Source: Altibacter sp. (lineage in GTDB: Bacteria; Bacteroidota; Bacteroidia; Flavobacteriales; Flavobacteriaceae). Taken from it: a DNA stretch of 64,000 nt. Of the stretch, positions 1-8,509 are shown one piece after another; positions within the stretch are counted from its first letter, which is position 1; each line of letters opens with the position of its first letter. The translations under genes and the position numbers were made by a program. The notes beneath the pieces were generated by a model, which worked only from the letters and a program-made list of their open reading frames with translations, searched no databases and was not told the origin of the DNA. The stretch covers positions 62,001 to 126,000 of the forward strand of contig NZ_JAIOHK010000055.1 in NCBI RefSeq assembly GCF_019913785.1. Direction: 5' to 3'.

Positions 1-309
1 TTTCCCTTCTTCCGGGTTTCCGATAATGTTATTCTGAAAATAGATTAGGTTGGCAGTATGCCAGGTAGCCATTCTAAGTGAATCCAATTCCAATGCATAG
101 AAGACTGTCTGTCTGACAATAGAATCGCTTTCAAAATTGGTATCCTTAACAATGAAATTGGAAAGGCTATCCATCCATTGAAGCTTTTCCCCTTTCTGGG
201 ATTTTTCAATCTTCAACAAGAGGTTTTCAATCCTTTTTTCTGAAGAATTGTCTTGAGCCAAACTGGAAAAACAAAGTAGAAAAGTGAAAAAAAGTAATCT
301 TACTTGCAT
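1..309 (-). CDS. Secreted protein of unknown function, C-terminus outside the window
   Basis: The 103 codons visible run off the left edge. The start is an ATG followed by a hydrophobic signal sequence (residues 1 to about 18, ending SLAQ), so the protein is exported. The mature part is charged and helical (ENLLLKIEKSQKGEKLQW), then a segment resembling the first helices of the TPR-type periplasmic regions found in Bacteroidota sensor kinases and LuxR-type regulators. That resemblance is weak, so function is not assigned. It diverges from radA with 49 bp between the two starts, which must hold both promoters. I see no strong -7 box for either. Confidence 0.7.
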   Translation of the reverse strand, partial: MQVRLLFFTFLLCFSSLAQDNSSEKRIENLLLKIEKSQKGEKLQWMDSLSNFIVKDTNFESDSIVRQTVFYALELDSLRMATWHTANLIYFQNNIIGNPEEGK

Positions 310-358
310 TGAGGGTAACAATTCTTGTGGTAAATATAAGTAATTTAGCGAATGTATT

Positions 359-1717
359 ATGGCTAAAACAAAATCGTCTTATTTTTGTCAAAACTGTGGG
401 GCACAATTTGCCAAATGGCAAGGACAATGCACGTCTTGTAAAGAATGGAATACCATTGCCGAGGAGATTATTCAAAAGGCCGAAAAAGTAGCCTGGAAGT
501 CGGAAAGCAGCTCGAAGCGCGCCTCAAAACCTCAAAAGATAAGTGAAATCTCTACTGCAGCCGAAGCGCGCCTTGATACCAAGAACAACGAACTCAATCG
601 GGTGCTGGGTGGCGGATTAGTGCCCGGATCACTAACCTTATTAGGAGGTGAACCCGGTATTGGAAAAAGTACGTTGATGCTTCAAATCGCCTTGCAACTA
701 CCTTATAAAACCTTGTATGTTTCGGGTGAAGAAAGTGCCCAGCAAATTAAAATGAGAGCCGAACGCATTCATCCAAATTCAGAAACTTGTTATATTCTTA
801 CCGAAACAAAGACACAAAATATCTTTCGCCAGATCGAAGAAATTGAGCCCGACATCGTCGTGATCGATTCTATTCAGACCTTACACACCGATTCTATTGA
901 AAGCAGTGCCGGAAGTATTTCACAAATACGAGAAACCACCACCGAACTGATCAAATTTGCCAAGGAAACCGATACTCCGGTCATTTTGATTGGGCATATT
1001 ACCAAGGATGGAAATATTGCCGGCCCCAAGATCTTGGAACATATGGTAGATACCGTGCTCCAGTTTGAGGGAGATCGCAATCATATCTACCGTATCCTTC
1101 GCGCAAATAAAAACCGTTTTGGAAGCACCAACGAACTGGGAATTTACGAAATGCAGGGAAGCGGCTTGCGAGAAGTAGCAAATCCTTCCGAAATACTTAT
1201 CTCCAAAAATGAGGAAGACCTCAGTGGAACAGCTATTTCGGCGACACTCGAAGGCATGCGCCCGTTGATGATCGAAATACAAGCTCTGGTAAGCACCGCT
1301 GTTTATGGTACCCCACAGCGCAGTGCCACTGGGTATAATGCAAAGCGACTTAATATGATTTTGGCGGTGTTGGAAAAACGGGCCGGATTTAAGTTAGGAG
1401 CCAAGGATGTTTTTCTAAATATTACCGGAGGCATCACAGTGGACGACCCTGCCATCGATCTGGCAGTTGTGGCCGCCGTGCTATCTTCCAATATCGATGT
1501 GGCCATAGATAAGTCTATGTGCTTTGCCGCCGAAGTAGGTTTAGCCGGAGAAGTGCGGGCGGTCACTCGGGTAGATCAGCGTATTTTGGAAGCAGAAAAA
1601 TTGGGCTTCGGAAGCATAGTGATCTCGAAATACTGTAAGATCGAACGAAAAAATTATACCATCAACATTATAAAAGTAACCAAGGTACACGACCTGGTGC
1701 GGCATTTATTTGGTTAA
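359..1717 (+). CDS. radA: DNA repair protein RadA (RadA/Sms)
   Basis: RadA is a RecA-like ATPase that helps process recombination intermediates through branch migration. The 452-residue product has the full family layout: an N-terminal C4 zinc finger (C10, C13, C24, C27), a Walker A GEPGIGKST at 97-105, a Walker B IVVID at 166-170, the RadA-specific KNRFG motif at 251-255, and a Lon-protease-like C-terminal domain ending near residue 450. Length matches the usual 450-460 residues. It is a single gene, convergent with the tas-like gene: the two stop codons overlap (1714-1717). Identification is secure. Confidence 0.97.
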   Translation: MAKTKSSYFCQNCGAQFAKWQGQCTSCKEWNTIAEEIIQKAEKVAWKSESSSKRASKPQKISEISTAAEARLDTKNNELNRVLGGGLVPGSLTLLGGEPGIGKSTLMLQIALQLPYKTLYVSGEESAQQIKMRAERIHPNSETCYILTETKTQNIFRQIEEIEPDIVVIDSIQTLHTDSIESSAGSISQIRETTTELIKFAKETDTPVILIGHITKDGNIAGPKILEHMVDTVLQFEGDRNHIYRILRANKNRFGSTNELGIYEMQGSGLREVANPSEILISKNEEDLSGTAISATLEGMRPLMIEIQALVSTAVYGTPQRSATGYNAKRLNMILAVLEKRAGFKLGAKDVFLNITGGITVDDPAIDLAVVAAVLSSNIDVAIDKSMCFAAEVGLAGEVRAVTRVDQRILEAEKLGFGSIVISKYCKIERKNYTINIIKVTKVHDLVRHLFG

Positions 1718-2745
1718 GGCGCCGGATTGGGAAACCGGCTGTGTACATCGTTGATCTCTCTTAAAATTTCTTCTGAAAGGCGTACGTTTACACTGTCTAT
1801 ATTTTCTGAAAGCTGTGCCAAAGAGGTAGCTCCGATAATCGTAGAAGTAACGAAAGGTTGTTGCCTCACAAAGGCCAGCGCCATTTGTGGTAAACTAAGA
1901 TTGTGTTTCTTAGCAATTTCTGAGTATAATTTAGTCGCTTTTAGCGAACCGTCACCGCTGTACCGACTATAATTTGGAAATAATGTTACTCGGGCGTCTG
2001 AAGGTTTTTGATTGTTTAAATATTTTCCTGAAAGCACCCCGAACGCTAAGGGAGAATAGGGTAAATACGCTACATTTTCACGAAGTACTACCTCCGTAAG
2101 GCCCGCTTCGTCTCTTCGGTTTAGGAGATTATAAGAGTTTTGTACCGAAACCATTTTTAATACGCCGTTTCTGGCTTCTTCCATATATCGCATCAACCCC
2201 CAAGGTGTCTCATTGGACAGTCCAATATGGCGTATTTTACCCTCCTTTACAAAGCCTTGCAGCCGCTCAATAATCTGGCCAGTGTTATCTTCCCATTTTG
2301 CATTGTGCTTATAATCTCGTACCCCAAACACATTAACGCCGCGCTCCGGCCAATGCAGCTGATATAAATCCAAATAATCGGTTTGTAGCCGGGTCAGACT
2401 TTTATGAATGGCATCTTCCAAAGATGCTTTACTGAAATTAAGGTCCTTGCGGATGTGTTCAAAAAAACGATTGGGCCCCGTAATTTTGGAAGCAAGGATA
2501 ACCTTGCTACGGTTTCCTTTTTTGGCGAGCCAACTACCAATAATTCGTTCGGTACTTCCCTGTGTCTTAGGATTTCCCGGCACCGAATACATTTCGGCCG
2601 TATCGATAAAATTAATTCCTTTATCAATGGCAAAGTCAAGCTGTGCATGGCCTTCGTCTTCTGTATTTTGCTGCCCCCAGGTCATGGTTCCCAGGCAAAT
2701 TTTACTTATTTTAAGATCGGTATTCGTAAGGGTGGTATATTTCAT
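1714..2745 (-). CDS. tas: Aldo/keto reductase, Tas-like
   Basis: NADP-dependent oxidoreductase of the aldo/keto reductase superfamily, closest by recall to Escherichia coli Tas, which shares the same N-terminus (MxY....L), the GxTE and GLSNET segments and the C-terminal PAP. The catalytic tetrad is present: D48, Y53, K87 and H131, numbered from the start chosen here. The open frame extends six codons upstream to a TTG; the ATG at 2745 was preferred because it begins at the family's usual MKYT-type start. It lies 43 nt behind the OmpA lipoprotein gene on the same strand. The physiological substrate is unknown, and the Tas label rests on overall resemblance. Confidence 0.88.
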   Translation of the reverse strand: MKYTTLTNTDLKISKICLGTMTWGQQNTEDEGHAQLDFAIDKGINFIDTAEMYSVPGNPKTQGSTERIIGSWLAKKGNRSKVILASKITGPNRFFEHIRKDLNFSKASLEDAIHKSLTRLQTDYLDLYQLHWPERGVNVFGVRDYKHNAKWEDNTGQIIERLQGFVKEGKIRHIGLSNETPWGLMRYMEEARNGVLKMVSVQNSYNLLNRRDEAGLTEVVLRENVAYLPYSPLAFGVLSGKYLNNQKPSDARVTLFPNYSRYSGDGSLKATKLYSEIAKKHNLSLPQMALAFVRQQPFVTSTIIGATSLAQLSENIDSVNVRLSEEILREINDVHSRFPNPAP

Positions 2746-2788
2746 ATCAAGATTTCTCAACAACGGCCAAGAAAGTATTTTAGCGGAA

Positions 2789-3751
2789 TTACAATTCGTT
2801 TAGCAATTTGGAAATCTCATCCAGTTTTGGCGTGAGAATGACTTCTATTCTTCTGTTTTTTGCCTTTCCTTCGGAGGTGGTATTGGGAGCGATAGGGGCA
2901 TATTCCCCTCGTCCGGCCGCCGTGAGATTATCTCTAGGAATTCCTGAGTTTTCAGTTAAAATAGAAACGATGGCCGTTGCTCGTTTGGTGGAAAGATCCC
3001 AATTATTGGTGATATTGCCACTTCCGCCGTATGGCACATTATCGGTATGCCCTTCAATGAGCACTGCAATCTCTTTATTTTGAGCTAGGACATTCCCCAA
3101 GGCGACAACCGCTTCACGCCCTCTGTCATTCACAGCCCAACTTCCACTGTCGAACAACAACTTATTTTCCATGGACACATACACCTTGCCATCGCGTTGT
3201 TCTACGGTAAGGCCGTTACCTTCAAAATTTGTCAATGCTGCTGAAATTGCATTTTTTAAGGCGTTCATTTTTGCATCCTTTGCCGCAATGATCCCTTCCA
3301 GTTCTTCCACGCGCTGCGAACGAGCGGCAAGATCCTTTTTGAGCTTTTCAAGTCGGGAACTTTCCAAGGCCAATGTTTTTTCTTTTTCTTCCAGCTGCCG
3401 TAGCAATTTTCTGTTTCGTTCTAAGTTTTCTGTCAAGGCCGAAGAGCTGTTCGCTTCCAATGCATCGTAGGAAGTTTTTAGTCGCTCGTAATTGCTTTCG
3501 GAAGCGGCCAATTCCATTGCCAATCTACTTTTCTCTGCATTGAGCTTTTCAATCTCCTCGCGCAGATTTGCCACGGTAAATCGATCGCCATTGCCTTCCG
3601 AAGCATCCAATTGTGACATGAGTGATTCGTTTTCGGTTTTTAACAAGTCGTACTTACTTTTCAGGTCGTCGTAAATTTGTGAAGAAACACAGGAAGTCAA
3701 AAGACTTGCTAGTGCAATTCCGAAGAAAGCTTTTTGTAACATCAATTTCAT
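2789..3751 (-). CDS. OmpA-family peptidoglycan-binding lipoprotein with long coiled coil
   Basis: Signal peptide with lipobox LLTSC (lipidated Cys21), then a heptad-rich coiled coil from about residue 28 to 168, then a C-terminal OmpA/MotB peptidoglycan-binding domain (about 195-308). The latter shows FDSGS at 200, EGHTDN at 233, the diaminopimelate-contacting D252 and R257 region, and NRRIEV at 299. It should be anchored in the outer membrane with the OmpA domain tethering the cell wall. Two ATGs lie close together (codons 1 and 4); the first was kept. It follows the DUF2255 gene by 12 nt, so co-transcription with xth, DUF2255 and the downstream reductase is likely. Confidence 0.9.
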   Translation of the reverse strand: MKLMLQKAFFGIALASLLTSCVSSQIYDDLKSKYDLLKTENESLMSQLDASEGNGDRFTVANLREEIEKLNAEKSRLAMELAASESNYERLKTSYDALEANSSSALTENLERNRKLLRQLEEKEKTLALESSRLEKLKKDLAARSQRVEELEGIIAAKDAKMNALKNAISAALTNFEGNGLTVEQRDGKVYVSMENKLLFDSGSWAVNDRGREAVVALGNVLAQNKEIAVLIEGHTDNVPYGGSGNITNNWDLSTKRATAIVSILTENSGIPRDNLTAAGRGEYAPIAPNTTSEGKAKNRRIEVILTPKLDEISKLLNEL

Positions 3752-3763
3752 AGTAGGTTTGTT

Positions 3764-4135
3764 TTATTTGGTAAAAAATTCCATCGTATACGCCTCGTAT
3801 TCGGGTTGGGTGATTCCATCGACGTAATAGATATTTTCTTTTTCGGTAAATCGCTTGCGATATGCATCGTGAACGAATGGTTGTATTTTATCTTCTTTTT
3901 CCACTTTCACCCCGGAAACACTCAGAACCGTTTGTCCGTATTTCAGTTCTCCAACTCCTGTTTCTAAAAATGCAGTAAACCAACTGCGTTCACTTTTGTT
4001 CCAGCTTCTGGCGAAAACACGTTCTCCCACTGCCACCATCCAAATTTCGAGAAAGGTGATTCGGTCTAAGCCTCCTTTGATCTCGACATAGTTGTATTGC
4101 TTCAAATGTGTAAAAAAATCAGTCGGAAATCCCAT
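3764..4135 (-). CDS. DUF2255 family protein
   Basis: Small 123-residue cytosolic protein with no signal or membrane segment. It carries the segment FLEIWMVAVGERVFARSWNK, which is the hallmark of DUF2255, a family of unknown function with a small beta-rich fold. The region ends with YVDGITQPEYEAYTMEFF. It sits 4 nt upstream of nothing but the xth stop (xth ends at 4140), and 12 nt before the OmpA lipoprotein start, so it is the second gene of a compact four-gene minus-strand unit. No function can be assigned. Confidence 0.85.
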   Translation of the reverse strand: MGFPTDFFTHLKQYNYVEIKGGLDRITFLEIWMVAVGERVFARSWNKSERSWFTAFLETGVGELKYGQTVLSVSGVKVEKEDKIQPFVHDAYRKRFTEKENIYYVDGITQPEYEAYTMEFFTK

Positions 4136-4139
4136 TCAC

Positions 4140-4904
4140 TTAAAATTGGAATTCTACCATATGTGGACAGTGATCACTGTGTTCCGCCTCCGATAATATA
4201 ACGGCGCGTTTTAGATTTTCTTGCAGGGGTTGGGCAACCATATTGTAATCGATACGCCAGCCTTTGTTATTGGCTCTCGAATTGGCGCGATAGCTCCACC
4301 ACGTATAATTATGAGGTTCTTTATTGAAATGGCGGAAGGAATCGATAAAGCCACTGTCAATAAAATTACCCAGCCATTCTCGCTCTACAGGTAGAAAGCC
4401 CGAAACTTTGGCGTTTCGAACTGGATCGTGTATATCGATTGCCTTGTGACAAATATTATAATCGCCACAGATCACCAAATTTGGAATGTCTTTCTTCAAG
4501 GCATTGACATACTGTTGAAAATCGGCCATATAGGTTAGTTTGTGATCCAGTCGATCCATATTTGTTCCACTGGGAAGGTATAGACTCATCACGGACAATT
4601 GATCAAAATCCAACCGAATGTTCCGTCCCTCAAAGTCCATATAATCAATCCCGGTACCATATTCCACATGCTTGGGTTCGATTTTCGAAAAAATAGCTAC
4701 TCCACTATAGCCTTTTTTTTGGGCACTGTACCAATAGTGATAGGGATATCCCGCATTCTCTATTTCGGTGATCTCGACCTGTTCCTGCATGGCCTTGGTC
4801 TCCTGAATACAGATCACATCGGGATTTGAGGCTTGAAGCCATTGGATAAAACCTTTTTTCATGGCTGCTCGTATGCCATTGACGTTGTACGAAATAATCT
4901 TCAT
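4140..4904 (-). CDS. xth: Exodeoxyribonuclease III
   Basis: AP endonuclease/3'-exonuclease of the ExoIII (endonuclease/exonuclease/phosphatase) family, acting in base-excision repair. The 254-residue product shows the catalytic set in order: N7 in SYNVNG, E35 in IQETK, Y109, D148 and N150 in GDYN, and the terminal SDH (243-245). The open frame begins five codons upstream at TTG; the ATG at 4904 starts exactly at the family's usual MKIISYNVNG. It leads the group xth - DUF2255 - OmpA - tas. The 120 nt upstream, shared with the divergent barrel gene, hold no clear promoter. Confidence 0.96.
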   Translation of the reverse strand: MKIISYNVNGIRAAMKKGFIQWLQASNPDVICIQETKAMQEQVEITEIENAGYPYHYWYSAQKKGYSGVAIFSKIEPKHVEYGTGIDYMDFEGRNIRLDFDQLSVMSLYLPSGTNMDRLDHKLTYMADFQQYVNALKKDIPNLVICGDYNICHKAIDIHDPVRNAKVSGFLPVEREWLGNFIDSGFIDSFRHFNKEPHNYTWWSYRANSRANNKGWRIDYNMVAQPLQENLKRAVILSEAEHSDHCPHMVEFQF

Positions 4905-5027
4905 GGAAGTACTTTTCAATTTGAACTACTAAATTAAATAACATTGTATTTTTACAGGGAACATCGCCAAAAAGATTTTAAAAAACAATCAACAAAATAA
5001 ACGGCCTTGTGTTAAGTTGTATACCTA

Positions 5028-8000
5028 ATGAAGTTGTGTCTTTCTTTTTTTCTGCTTTTTGTTGTTGGCTTTGGCTATGCGCAAGACGCGACTTCTAATT
5101 TCCGAAGCAAAAAAGTTGCCGTACAGGATACCATTGTAATTGACAGTGTGAGTATTAATTCGGCGCGATTTCAAATTTTAGACCGAGCCGGAAATCTAAT
5201 CGATTCTCTCGACTACCAGATTGATTTCAAAAATTCGATTCTAATTCTTTCTGAAAAGGCCAAAGGAATGCATGATTCTATCAACATAGCATATCTTAGG
5301 TATCCCGACTTTTTAACCAAAGATTATTTTGGTCTCGACCCAAAAATAATTGTTGAAAATACCGGAGCCATCGAAAAATTGTATTCGCTTGAGGAAAGTA
5401 CCACGCAGCGAGAATTTACCCCATTTGACGGACTTAGTACGGCGGGAAGTATTTCCAGAGGTGTTACTATTGGAAACAATCAAAACGCCGTGGTAAATTC
5501 GGAACTCGATCTGCAAATTACAGGAAAGCTAAGTGATAAGGTGTCCATTCGAGCGTCTATTCAGGATGCTAATATCCCCACTCAGGAAGGGGGGTATTCT
5601 CAAAGTTTGGATGAATTTGATCAAATTTTTATGGAGCTTTACGGAGCTAATTGGAATATCCGAGCCGGGGATGTAGATCTACAAAATCAGGATAGTTATT
5701 TCGGAAAATTCAATAAAAAAGTACAGGGTATTTCATTGGGCGGAACGCTCACGCATCAAGATGGATCTAAGACCAGTGCGTTTTTAGCAGGAGCATTGGT
5801 ACGCGGGGTTTTTGCCGAAAGTAAATTTACCGGTCAGGAGGGTAATCAGGGACCCTATAAATTGATTGGTCCGAATGGAGAATTATTTATTCTTATTGTT
5901 TCGGGGAGTGAACGAGTCTATGTGAATGGCCTACTCCTTAACCGAGGGGAGAATGAAGATTATGTGATTGATTACAATGCCGGAGAGCTAAAATTTAACC
6001 CCACCTATCCTATTACCGCAAATATGAGGATCACGGTGGAATATCAGTTTACCGATAGAAATTATACCCGGTTTATTGGCTATGGAGGTGGAAAATACAG
6101 TAATGACAGCTTCGATGTGGGCGTGTATGTCTATTCTGAAAGTGATTCGAAAAACCAACCATTACAACAAAATCTATCGGAAGAGCAGGTAGCTATTTTA
6201 CAGGCTGCCGGTGATGATCGTGAAAATATGACGGCTCCTTCGGCGGTTCCTGATACCTATTCAGAAAATAAAATTCTGTATAAGAAAGAAACGATAAACG
6301 GGATTGAGGTCTTTGTTTTTTCAAATGATCCCAACGACGAATTATTCAATGTGCGCTTTACTTTGGTAGGGGATAACCAAGGGAATTATGTGATAAGTGA
6401 TAACAGTGCCATTAGTCGTATTTTCGAATACATACCTCCGGTTGGAGGCTTGCCCCAGGGGAATTACGAACCCATTATCCAACTCACGGCACCTAACAAA
6501 CTGCAAATTGGAGGTGTGTTGGGGAGCTACCATCCTTCCGAGAAGACAATTATAGATTTCGAATTGGCCGGCAGCAAAAGGGACCTAAACCTTTTCTCTG
6601 ATCTAGATGATGGAAATAATGATGGTTTTGCAGGAAGGCTTTCAGGAAAACAACGATTATTTACCTCAACAGACAGTTTGCGAATAGACGGGATTGCTTC
6701 GGTTGATTTTGTAAACAAGGATTTCAGAAATGTGGAGCGGGTCTATAATGTGGAGTTTGGCCGCGATTGGAATTTGGTATCCCCCATGGGCAACCAGACC
6801 TTTCTAATATCAGGCGTTGAACTTCAACATCCAAAAATAGGGGGTGGAACGTACGAATTTCAGAAATTGGAATTCTCGGAAAACTACAGTGGCAATCGTC
6901 ATGTGGTTACTACCCACCTGCGTTTCGGAAAATTAGCATCTCAAACCAATGCGAGCTATTTAAAAGGAACCGGAGATTCCTTGGACTCGAAATTTATCCG
7001 AATTCACAATAACACGGCCTATTCGTTTCATAAAGCATGGGTAGGTGGCAAGCTTAGTTTGGAGGATAATCAGATTCGGAATATCCCCACGGACAGCCTT
7101 ACTTTCAACAGTCAGAAGTATGGTGCCTACGAACTGTTTGCCGGAAAAGGGGACAGCACCAATGTTTATGTGGAAGCCGGTTACCGGTTTCAAGTGAACG
7201 ATAGCCTTCGGAACGGGTTCCTTCAAAAGGTAAATACATCCAACACCTTTTTCGCCAAGTCGCGACTCATAAACACTCAAAACACTCAGCTTTCGATCTT
7301 TGCCAATTATCGGGTTTTAAAAGATGCGTTTGGGACCAATGAAGATGAAAAATCATTGAACTCGCGATTGTTGTACAACCAGAATTTACTCAAGGGCGGT
7401 ATCAATATCAATACTGCTATATCTGCCAATAACGGGGTGATTCCACAACAAGAATTCACCTATGTAAAGGTAGAACCCGGGGAAGGAATTTTCACCTGGA
7501 TCGACTACAACAACGACGGCATTCAGGACTTGGGGGAGTTTGAAGTAGCTCAATTCCAGGATGAGGCAGAATATATCCGAGTACTGCTTCCCAATCAGGT
7601 GTTTGTAAAAATTCGGGAAAATAAATTGAGTCAGATCCTCACCTTAAATCCTAGGACTTGGGAAAACGCCACCGGATTTAAAAAGTTCCTATCGCATTTT
7701 TACAACCAGACTTCTTATGTATTAGACCGAAAAGTGCGACGTAAAAATGATGCCTTCAATATTAACCCCTTTGAAGATGGGGGTGATGATCAATTGGGAC
7801 TGGTGTTGAATTTTAGAAATGCGCTTTTTTTTAATCGCGGCAGGCAGAAATACACAACGAGTTATACCTATATTTCTTCTTCAAGTGATAATTTATTGTC
7901 ATTAGGACTTCAGCAAAACAGATTAAAAAGCCATCAATTGAACTTTAACCATAAATTTTGGGAAAGTTGGCTCCTCAACCTAAAAGGAACTCTTGGCAGT

Positions 8001-8444
8001 AATGAAAGTACTTCTGAAAACTTTACGGCCAGAAACTACGAATTGGAAAATTATGAAATAGCCCCTAAGATTTCCTATTTATTAAATGCGCAAACACGAT
8101 TTGATGTGTTCTACGGTTTTTTAAATGAAGACAATACCATAGGTGAAATGGAGGCGCTAGAGCAACAAAAATTAGGATTCTCATTTGCCTATAGCAATGT
8201 GCAAAAAATTTCATTGAATGGTGAATTCAATTATATAGACAATGCATTTACCGGAAGCCCATTCTCTCCGGTAGCCTATCAAATGCTGGAAGGGCTTCAG
8301 CCGGGCGTAAATTTTACCTGGAGTCTGTTGCTTCAGAAACGAATCACAAAGTATTTAGATGCCAACCTTTCCTACTTCGGAAGAAAGAGTAAAGAATCTG
8401 CTACTATTCATACCGGAAGCATTCAGCTAAGAGCCTTCTTTTAA
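5028..8444 (+). CDS. Large predicted outer-membrane beta-barrel protein, function unknown
   Basis: A 1138-residue exported protein: signal peptide 1-19 (ending GYAQ), a short N-terminal beta domain, then a very long region of alternating, aromatic-capped strands that ends in the C-terminal phenylalanine typical of outer-membrane barrels (LRAFF). A conserved segment near residues 135-240 (GSISRGVTIGNNQ, then VSIRASIQDANIPTQEGG, then a FGKFNKKVQGI segment) recalls a widespread but uncharacterised Bacteroidota family, and more distantly the repeated barrel segments of SprA. No TonB box or plug domain is visible. It stands alone between xth and a strong bidirectional terminator. Identity as a barrel is inferred; function is unknown. 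Confidence 0.75.
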   Translation: MKLCLSFFLLFVVGFGYAQDATSNFRSKKVAVQDTIVIDSVSINSARFQILDRAGNLIDSLDYQIDFKNSILILSEKAKGMHDSINIAYLRYPDFLTKDYFGLDPKIIVENTGAIEKLYSLEESTTQREFTPFDGLSTAGSISRGVTIGNNQNAVVNSELDLQITGKLSDKVSIRASIQDANIPTQEGGYSQSLDEFDQIFMELYGANWNIRAGDVDLQNQDSYFGKFNKKVQGISLGGTLTHQDGSKTSAFLAGALVRGVFAESKFTGQEGNQGPYKLIGPNGELFILIVSGSERVYVNGLLLNRGENEDYVIDYNAGELKFNPTYPITANMRITVEYQFTDRNYTRFIGYGGGKYSNDSFDVGVYVYSESDSKNQPLQQNLSEEQVAILQAAGDDRENMTAPSAVPDTYSENKILYKKETINGIEVFVFSNDPNDELFNVRFTLVGDNQGNYVISDNSAISRIFEYIPPVGGLPQGNYEPIIQLTAPNKLQIGGVLGSYHPSEKTIIDFELAGSKRDLNLFSDLDDGNNDGFAGRLSGKQRLFTSTDSLRIDGIASVDFVNKDFRNVERVYNVEFGRDWNLVSPMGNQTFLISGVELQHPKIGGGTYEFQKLEFSENYSGNRHVVTTHLRFGKLASQTNASYLKGTGDSLDSKFIRIHNNTAYSFHKAWVGGKLSLEDNQIRNIPTDSLTFNSQKYGAYELFAGKGDSTNVYVEAGYRFQVNDSLRNGFLQKVNTSNTFFAKSRLINTQNTQLSIFANYRVLKDAFGTNEDEKSLNSRLLYNQNLLKGGININTAISANNGVIPQQEFTYVKVEPGEGIFTWIDYNNDGIQDLGEFEVAQFQDEAEYIRVLLPNQVFVKIRENKLSQILTLNPRTWENATGFKKFLSHFYNQTSYVLDRKVRRKNDAFNINPFEDGGDDQLGLVLNFRNALFFNRGRQKYTTSYTYISSSSDNLLSLGLQQNRLKSHQLNFNHKFWESWLLNLKGTLGSNESTSENFTARNYELENYEIAPKISYLLNAQTRFDVFYGFLNEDNTIGEMEALEQQKLGFSFAYSNVQKISLNGEFNYIDNAFTGSPFSPVAYQMLEGLQPGVNFTWSLLLQKRITKYLDANLSYFGRKSKESATIHTGSIQLRAFF

Positions 8445-8447
8445 ACT

Positions 8448-8481
8448 AAAAAGAGCCCTCAATTGCTTGAGGGCTCTTTTT
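8448..8481. terminator. Bidirectional rho-independent terminator
   Basis: A perfect 12-bp stem (8451-8462 with 8467-8478, GC-rich core GAGCCCTC) around the tetraloop TTGC, flanked by A's on the left and T's on the right that extend the stem and supply a U-tract in both directions. It lies between two convergent genes, the barrel protein (stop 8444) and the T9SS cargo protein (stop 8510), and serves both. Confidence 0.9.
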
Positions 8482-8509
8482 TATGAAATGGAATGTAATT
8501 CAGAAAAAA

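Noticed and set aside
920-1282. 120-codon minus-strand frame in radA
   Set aside because: Shadow of radA, a well-supported gene.
2404-2835. 143-codon plus-strand open frame
   Set aside because: Antisense to the tas-like gene and the end of the OmpA gene; no start signal and no recognisable sequence.
4905-4919. Longer xth start (TTG)
   Set aside because: Adds five residues before the family's standard MKIISYNVNG start.
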